DNA from: CBDBJK01 sp965206395
GTDB taxonomy: Bacteria > Chloroflexota > Dehalococcoidia > Lucifugimonadales > CATOSD01
Assembly (NCBI GenBank): GCA_965206395.1
Contig: CBDBJK010000008.1
Coordinates: forward strand, 61,651 to 125,650
Length of the DNA stretch: 64,000 nucleotides
Direction of reading: 5' to 3'
Below the pieces are notes generated by a model that made no database searches, was not told the DNA's origin, and was given only the letters and a program-made list of their open reading frames with translations. The position numbers and the translations under genes are program-made. Positions 60,025 through 64,000 of this stretch are shown here, in pieces (the first letter of the stretch is position 1; each line of letters opens with the position of its first letter).

Positions 60025-60026
60025 TA

Positions 60027-61252
60027 GTGGTCCAACATCATTGAAATGAATACCATGATAGTCATTGTTCCTCTTGGGGGTTCAATCGTAACGTTGAACC
60101 GAGGAGGAACCATGATGTCTACCAAGAAGTACCGTATCAGACTGACTACCGACGAACAACAGGAACTCAACGCCTTGGTCTCACGCGGTCGGGCTGCGGC
60201 GTACAAACAGACCCATGCGCGCATTCTGCTGATGAGCGATGAGTCACGCTCGGACGGGGGAATGAAGGACGCGGACATCACCCGCGCTCGGTGTGGGACA
60301 GTCAACGGTCGAGCGAATACGCAAGCGCTGTGTGGAGGAGGGGGTCGAGTCTGCGCTGAATCGCAAAAAGCAACTGCGTCGGCGTCAAAAGAGACTGGAC
60401 GGCGAAGGTGAAGCACGGTTGATAGCGATGGCCTGCGGGGAACCGCCGGAGGGGCGTGCCAGTTGGACCCTGAAGCTGTTGGCTGACCAGTTGGTCGAGT
60501 GTGAGATAGTCGGGACCATTAGCACCGAGACGGTTCGCCAGGCGCTGACGTACTGTCTACCAACGGCCGTACGATGGGAATGAGGTTCTGGTTCAGCAAG
60601 TCAAGGAGACGCGAGTGCCGCGTCCCGCACGCCCGGTCAAATCGAAAGACGGCCACGAGAGTATGATGAGTACCTTTACCGAATACGAGCGCAATGGAGT
60701 GAGCAGCCTGTTCATGCTGTTTGCACCGTTGGACGGATGGCGCCGAGTCGAGGTCAGAGAGCGTCGCACGAAGGTGGACTGGGCGCATGTGATAAAGAAA
60801 CTGGTCGACGAGGACTACCCTGACAGAGACCGGATCGTGCTGGTAATGGACAATCTCAACACTCACAAGCTGTCCTCGCTATACGAGGCATTCGAGCCTG
60901 CTGAGGCGAGGCGTATAGCTGAGCGACTGGAGATACACTACACTCCCAAACACGGGAGTTGGTTGAATATGGCGGAGATAGAGATCGGTGTGCTGGCTCG
61001 ACAGTGCCTGGACCGACGGATTGCCAATCAAGACATCCTGCGCGGCGAGGTCAATGCTTGGCAGAATCAACGCAACCGGGATGTGATACGAGTGGATTGG
61101 CGCTTCACTACCGAGGATGAAACGTTGAACCACTGACATCCTAGCAATGAAGGGTAACGAGAATACTGCGCGACGCTCCCATCTAAACGGGAAGGGACTC
61201 ACTGTTGCCGTGAGGTCTCGCCAACAGGCTAACCCTCATTTCAAAGAACCAC
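60027..61252 (+). mobile_element. IS630-family insertion sequence, decayed
   Basis: A 1226-bp element bounded by TA on both sides (60025-60026 and 61253-61254), the IS630/Tc1 target. The ends show imperfect inverted repeats: left GTGGTCC...CATTGAAATGA and, from the right, GTGGTTC-TTTGAAATGA. The transposase is broken (next entry). It lies between dnaB and the DnaD-like gene. Confidence 0.8.
60115..61136 (+). pseudogene. IS630-family transposase, multiply disrupted
   Basis: An N-terminal helix-turn-helix region (MSTKKYRIRLTTDEQQELNALVSRG) is followed by a frameshift near 60286. A second frame carries GQSTVERIRKRCVEEGVESALNRKK and ends at ETVRQAL. A third frame holds the later catalytic part: VMDNLNTHKLSSLYEAF (second Asp), HYTPKHGSWLNMAEIEIGVLARQCLDRR (Glu) and DWRFTTED. 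The segment with the first catalytic Asp (normally CLDE) is missing. Bases 60635-60683 are nearly identical to 59831-59877 of the neighbouring IS5 element. The element is inactive. Confidence 0.85.
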
Positions 61253-61288
61253 TAGTAATCAATGTAAGATATCCTTATTTGCTGAGGA

Positions 61289-61957
61289 ATGATGTTCGAA
61301 GGTTTCCCGCGCCGCGTGCGATTCGTGCCGGTGCCCAGTCCTGTATTCGGCCCGCTGCTTGAGCAGATAGACGACCTTGCCGAGCTAAAATGCATGCTGC
61401 GTGTCATCTGGCTGCTGCATGAGAAGAAGGGCTACCCAAAGTATGTCACGTTGAAAGAACTGCTGGCAGACCGCACCCTGGTCACGGCGCTTGCTGACGA
61501 TGGATCCCCGGATCACGCCGAGGTCAAACGCGCCATGAGCCAAGCCGTGGAGCGTGGCACACTGGCAAGCGGACTTCTTAAAAAGAACGGCACACAAGAG
61601 CAGCTATTTGTCTTGAATACCGAGTCTGATCGGAGCGCGCTCGCCAAGCTCATCGGCAAAGGCGTTTCTGACGGCCCCGCGTCGAAAGCTGTGCCCTGGG
61701 AAGGGGCCACCGAGCGGCCAAACATCTTTGCTCTGTATGAAGACAATATCGGTATGCTCAGCCCAATGATCGCCGAGGAGCTTAAAGAGGCCGAGGAGCT
61801 ATATCCCGCGACCTGGATCGAGGAAGCCCTTCGAGAGGCCGTCAGTCAGAACAAACGAAGCTGGAGATATATCGCGCGAATCCTGGAACGGTGGGAAAAC
61901 GAAGGTAGGAACGATGGAGAACCTGGGCGACATCCTAAAAAGGCTAGCTACTACTAG
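61289..61957 (+). CDS. DnaD-domain protein (helicase loading)
   Basis: A 222-residue protein. The N-terminal part (MFEGFPRRVRFVPVPSPVFG...LAELKCMLRVIWLLHEKKGYPKYV) is a winged-helix-like DnaD/DnaB_2 N domain. The C-terminal NIFALYEDNIGMLSPMIAEELKEAEELYPATWIEEALREAVSQNKRSWRYIARILERWENEG is the DnaD_2 helical bundle with its YxxxxGxxxP and WxYIxxILxxW patterns. DnaD proteins remodel origin DNA and help load DnaB. The end overlaps the next gene by 44 bp, so the two should be coupled. ATG 61289 or 61292 both fit the GAGG just upstream. Confidence 0.88.
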   Translation: MMFEGFPRRVRFVPVPSPVFGPLLEQIDDLAELKCMLRVIWLLHEKKGYPKYVTLKELLADRTLVTALADDGSPDHAEVKRAMSQAVERGTLASGLLKKNGTQEQLFVLNTESDRSALAKLIGKGVSDGPASKAVPWEGATERPNIFALYEDNIGMLSPMIAEELKEAEELYPATWIEEALREAVSQNKRSWRYIARILERWENEGRNDGEPGRHPKKASYY

Positions 61958-63323
61958 GGACACCTCGAACATCCCGACGCATCGGGACTCCGATACTTAT
62001 ATCGGAGGAGACCCATCCCACCGGTTTCCTGATGACGCCGGAGAGCCTTCAAACATATGCCCAATTTGTCGGGGTAGAGGGTGGTTTACCCCTAACGTAC
62101 CCGCTGGTCACCCGGACTTCGGCCAGATAATAACCTGCCAGTGCCAACAGGAGCGTATGCAGGAAGACCGCTCCGGCAGGCTGCTCCGCTACAGCAATCT
62201 GGGATACCTCACGCGCTTCACCTTCGAGACGCTAAATCCGCAAGGCCGCGCCGAAGACCCCGAAAACCAGAGACTGTTCAGCGAGGCGTATCAGACGGCG
62301 GTAGAGTATGCCGACAACACAAAGGGCTGGCTGGTGATTACAGGCCCTAACGGTTCGGGCAAGACTCACCTTGCCGCAGCCATCGCCAATCACTGCATCG
62401 ACAGAGGGCAAGTAGTCTTCTTCGTGCAGGTTCCCGACCTTCTCGACCACTTGCGTGCGACCTTCGCCCCGGACGCCGACCTTTCGTACAGCGACCTGTT
62501 CGAGCAGGTGAGGAATACTCCGCTGCTTATCCTCGACGGACTTGGCAGCCAGAGCACGACGGCCTGGGCGCAGGAGAAGCTGCATCAGATAATCAACCAC
62601 CGCTTCAACGCGGAACTGCCCACCGTCGTGACTACCGCCGTTGAAGTCAGCGAGCTTGATCCATACATACGCAGCAGGCTTCAGTCCCGTGACCTGAGCC
62701 GCGTAATCGAGGCCCAACGCCGGGAGTCCGGGCCGTCGCACCGCCTGGGCCGCATCGAAGACGAGATGTGCCGCCGCATGACCTTCGAGACCTTCGACAT
62801 TCGCGGCAACACTTCTCAGGAACATCAGATGGCTAGCCTGGAATGGGCATTCAAGTCGGCGAAGAATTTCGCTGCCGACCCGGAGGGCTGGCTTACGCTC
62901 TTTGGCGATACGGGCGTCGGCAAAACGCATCTTGCCGTCGCAATCGCGGGGGAGCGCATGAAAACGGGACAGCCAGTGTTCTTTGCCTTCGTGCCGGAGC
63001 TTATGGACTATCTCAGGTATACATTCACCCCGGAGAGTCGCGTGACCTACGACAGCGTATTCGACGAGGTAAAGAACACTCCTATGCTCATTCTGGATGA
63101 CCTCGGAAGCGAGCAAAGCAGCCCCTGGGCAAATGAGAAGCTGTACCAGATTATCGTCCACCGGCACAACGCAAGGCTACCTACTGTCATATCGAGTAAG
63201 ATAGATTTCACCAAAGAGGCAGGCCCCATAAGCTCTCGCGTTCAAGACCCGCGTATTGGAGATTTTGTAAGAATTGAGGCCAACGACTATCGGAAAAAGG
63301 GACGACCCGATCATGCGCGATAG
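61914..63323 (+). CDS. Two-module DnaC/IstB-like ATPase (helicase loader type)
   Basis: A 469-residue protein. A zinc-knuckle-like segment has Cys49/Cys52 and Cys75/Cys77 (CPIC and CQC). Two AAA+ modules of the DnaC/IstB type follow. Module 1 (about 95-255) has Walker A GPNGSGKT (144-151), FFVQVPDLLDHLRATF and LLILDGLG where the usual second Asp of Walker B is Gly. Module 2 (about 265-460) has Walker A GDTGVGKT (about 331-338), FFAFVPELMDYLRYTF and LILDDLGSEQSSPWANEKLYQII (intact). Single-module proteins of 240-300 residues are normal. It overlaps the DnaD-like gene and would load DnaB. Confidence 0.85.
   Translation: MENLGDILKRLATTRDTSNIPTHRDSDTYIGGDPSHRFPDDAGEPSNICPICRGRGWFTPNVPAGHPDFGQIITCQCQQERMQEDRSGRLLRYSNLGYLTRFTFETLNPQGRAEDPENQRLFSEAYQTAVEYADNTKGWLVITGPNGSGKTHLAAAIANHCIDRGQVVFFVQVPDLLDHLRATFAPDADLSYSDLFEQVRNTPLLILDGLGSQSTTAWAQEKLHQIINHRFNAELPTVVTTAVEVSELDPYIRSRLQSRDLSRVIEAQRRESGPSHRLGRIEDEMCRRMTFETFDIRGNTSQEHQMASLEWAFKSAKNFAADPEGWLTLFGDTGVGKTHLAVAIAGERMKTGQPVFFAFVPELMDYLRYTFTPESRVTYDSVFDEVKNTPMLILDDLGSEQSSPWANEKLYQIIVHRHNARLPTVISSKIDFTKEAGPISSRVQDPRIGDFVRIEANDYRKKGRPDHAR
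61972..62007 (+). repeat. Palindromic repeat unit inside the DnaC-like gene
   Basis: TCCCGACGCATCGGGACTCC followed by GATACTTATATCGGAG matches, in reverse complement, the unit at 7724-7760. In this gene it encodes residues about 20-31 (IPTHRDSDTYIG), in frame. Read as DNA it makes two hairpins, CCCGA/TCGGG and CTCCGATA/TATCGGAG. Confidence 0.7.
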
Positions 63324-63354
63324 GAACTCAAACCGGGGAGTCTCGCGCTAGAAT

Positions 63355-63711
63355 ATGGAATCTTCCTACTGCACCTTCTGCGGCATTGTCGCGGGGCGGC
63401 TGCCGTCCCGCATCCGATACGAAGACGACGAAATCCTGGTGTTCGACAATCGGCTTGACTGGTTTCCCGTGCAGATGTTGGTTATTCCCAAGCAGCACCT
63501 CTTGCAGTCGGAGCTATGGCGAAGCGGGCCGCTTATGTCTCGAATGAGCGAGTTGGCCGCGCGTCTGGGAGAGGAATCCTGTCCAAACGGCTTCCGCATA
63601 CTCTCCAACTTCGGCGAAGATGGCATGCAAAGCCAACCTCACGGACATCTCCACGTCATAGGCGGCGCGCTTCTCGGCCTCTACGTCAGAGGTAGAGGCG
63701 GTCGGCACTGA
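63355..63711 (+). CDS. HIT-domain protein
   Basis: 118 residues with a single HIT fold: CTFCGIVAGRLPSRIRYEDDEILVFDN (Cys6/Cys9 zinc-like start), then FPVQMLVIPKQHL, and the catalytic histidine triad QPHGHLHVIGG (H-x-H-x-H). HIT hydrolases act on nucleoside 5'-phosphoramidates or dinucleoside polyphosphates. It sits 31 bp after the loader-type ATPase, possibly in the same transcript. Confidence 0.88.
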   Translation: MESSYCTFCGIVAGRLPSRIRYEDDEILVFDNRLDWFPVQMLVIPKQHLLQSELWRSGPLMSRMSELAARLGEESCPNGFRILSNFGEDGMQSQPHGHLHVIGGALLGLYVRGRGGRH

Positions 63712-63733
63712 CGGCTGTGCTGACCTTCTTTCG

Positions 63734-64000
63734 TTAGGGGTTGAGAGGGATATGTATGTTCCAAAAACGCCCTGATGTGTTCGGCATCACGTCAGACCTC
63801 ACCCCCCGTTCCCCCTCTCGAGACGCGGGATGCAGTCGACCCAATGGCAGGATGGTCTTTATAGTCATCCTGCCCACATCGTCATACACGATCTCATCTA
63901 TCAGCAGTCTCAGCAACTCCCGTGCCTGCCCTCCAGGCGTCCAAGAAGGTGAAGATGGAAGAAAGAGGGCCCTGGTAGGTATTGATGGGTCAACCCAGGC
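63734..64000 (-). CDS. Uncharacterised ORF running off the window edge
   Basis: On the minus strand a frame is open from the window edge to 63734. The middle, RELLRLLIDEIVYDDVGRM followed by TIKTILPL, looks like real protein and loosely resembles the end of large serine recombinases (a helix, then a short strand pair after a coiled coil). The last part reads through a GC-rich repeat-like stretch with CCCCCTCTCGAGACGCGGG and is unlikely to be native. It may be a truncated recombinase whose end was replaced by a repeat. Most of the gene lies outside. Confidence 0.3.
   Translation of the reverse strand, partial: AWVDPSIPTRALFLPSSPSWTPGGQARELLRLLIDEIVYDDVGRMTIKTILPLGRLHPASREGERGVRSDVMPNTSGRFWNIHIPLNP

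Noticed and set aside
62232..63167. 311-codon minus-strand ORF opposite the DnaC-like gene
   Set aside because: The plus-strand frame has two full sets of ATPase motifs; the reverse frame has none.

Overview
The window reads as a chromosomal contig from an uncultivated bacterium of the Chloroflexota, most like the Dehalococcoidia/SAR202 group. This is inferred from gene content: several FadE-type acyl-CoA dehydrogenases, amidases, a CaiB-type CoA-transferase, CapA-like and PHP-domain proteins, zinc and quinone-type (MDR) oxidoreductases, a DnaD/DnaC-like helicase-loader pair, and many short palindromic intergenic repeats. No 16S rRNA or other decisive taxonomic marker lies in the window, so the placement is provisional. 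Coding density is high and TTG/GTG starts are frequent.

Region by region. 1-2.1 kb: the end of an alpha/beta hydrolase, a broken FAD-oxidoreductase gene, then a cytochrome P450 with its 3Fe-4S ferredoxin. 2.4-3.4 kb: tRNA-Pro and an IS5/IS427-type element sitting inside a 19-bp-stem palindrome. 3.9-12.3 kb: a S-adenosylmethionine-cycle island led by a promoter, a SAM-I riboswitch and an attenuator terminator. It encodes methionine salvage (mtnA, MTA phosphorylase), a rhodanese, a PfkB kinase (adenosine kinase is a good guess), SAH hydrolase, a hotdog thioesterase, SAM synthetase and a phosphohexomutase. 12.5-15.3 kb: polA. 15.4-16.6 kb: tRNA-Gly(TCC) followed by about 1 kb of AT-richer DNA with small membrane or coiled-coil ORFs, closed by a 28-bp copy of the tRNA 3' half, which looks like a tiny tRNA-integrated element.

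16.7-30.8 kb is an accessory catabolic region: crotonase, GatC-like protein plus amidase, two MDR oxidoreductases, amidohydrolase, tandem CapA-like paralogues, NHL propeller, SDR, MFS exporter and a beta-hydroxyacid dehydrogenase. 31.1-33.9 kb is a compact methyltransferase / LicC-like nucleotidyltransferase / aminotransferase cassette with a recognisable promoter and terminator. 34.4-38.0 kb has a second amidase, a lactonase-type propeller and a PHP protein. 38.4-43.2 kb is a run of four acyl-CoA dehydrogenase genes, one lacking its C-terminal domain. 43.5-50.2 kb holds small ORFs, hydrolases, a CaiB-type CoA-transferase, a VTT membrane protein and clpC. 50.9-59.1 kb is mostly housekeeping: PHP protein, DppD-type ATPase, holA, YkvA, ychF, hemW, rplI with a long acidic tail, dnaB.

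59.2-61.3 kb: a second, inverted, nearly identical copy of the IS5-type element abutting a decayed IS630-type element. Together they separate dnaB from a DnaD-like gene and an unusual loader-type protein carrying two DnaC/IstB ATPase modules in one chain. A HIT protein and an edge ORF close the window.

The most unusual observations are the double-module DnaC-like protein, the small activated-amine cassette, the nested palindromic repeat modules (one copy lying in frame inside a gene), the shared 11-bp disabling duplication in both IS copies, and a 48-bp patch of IS5 sequence inside the IS630 transposase.
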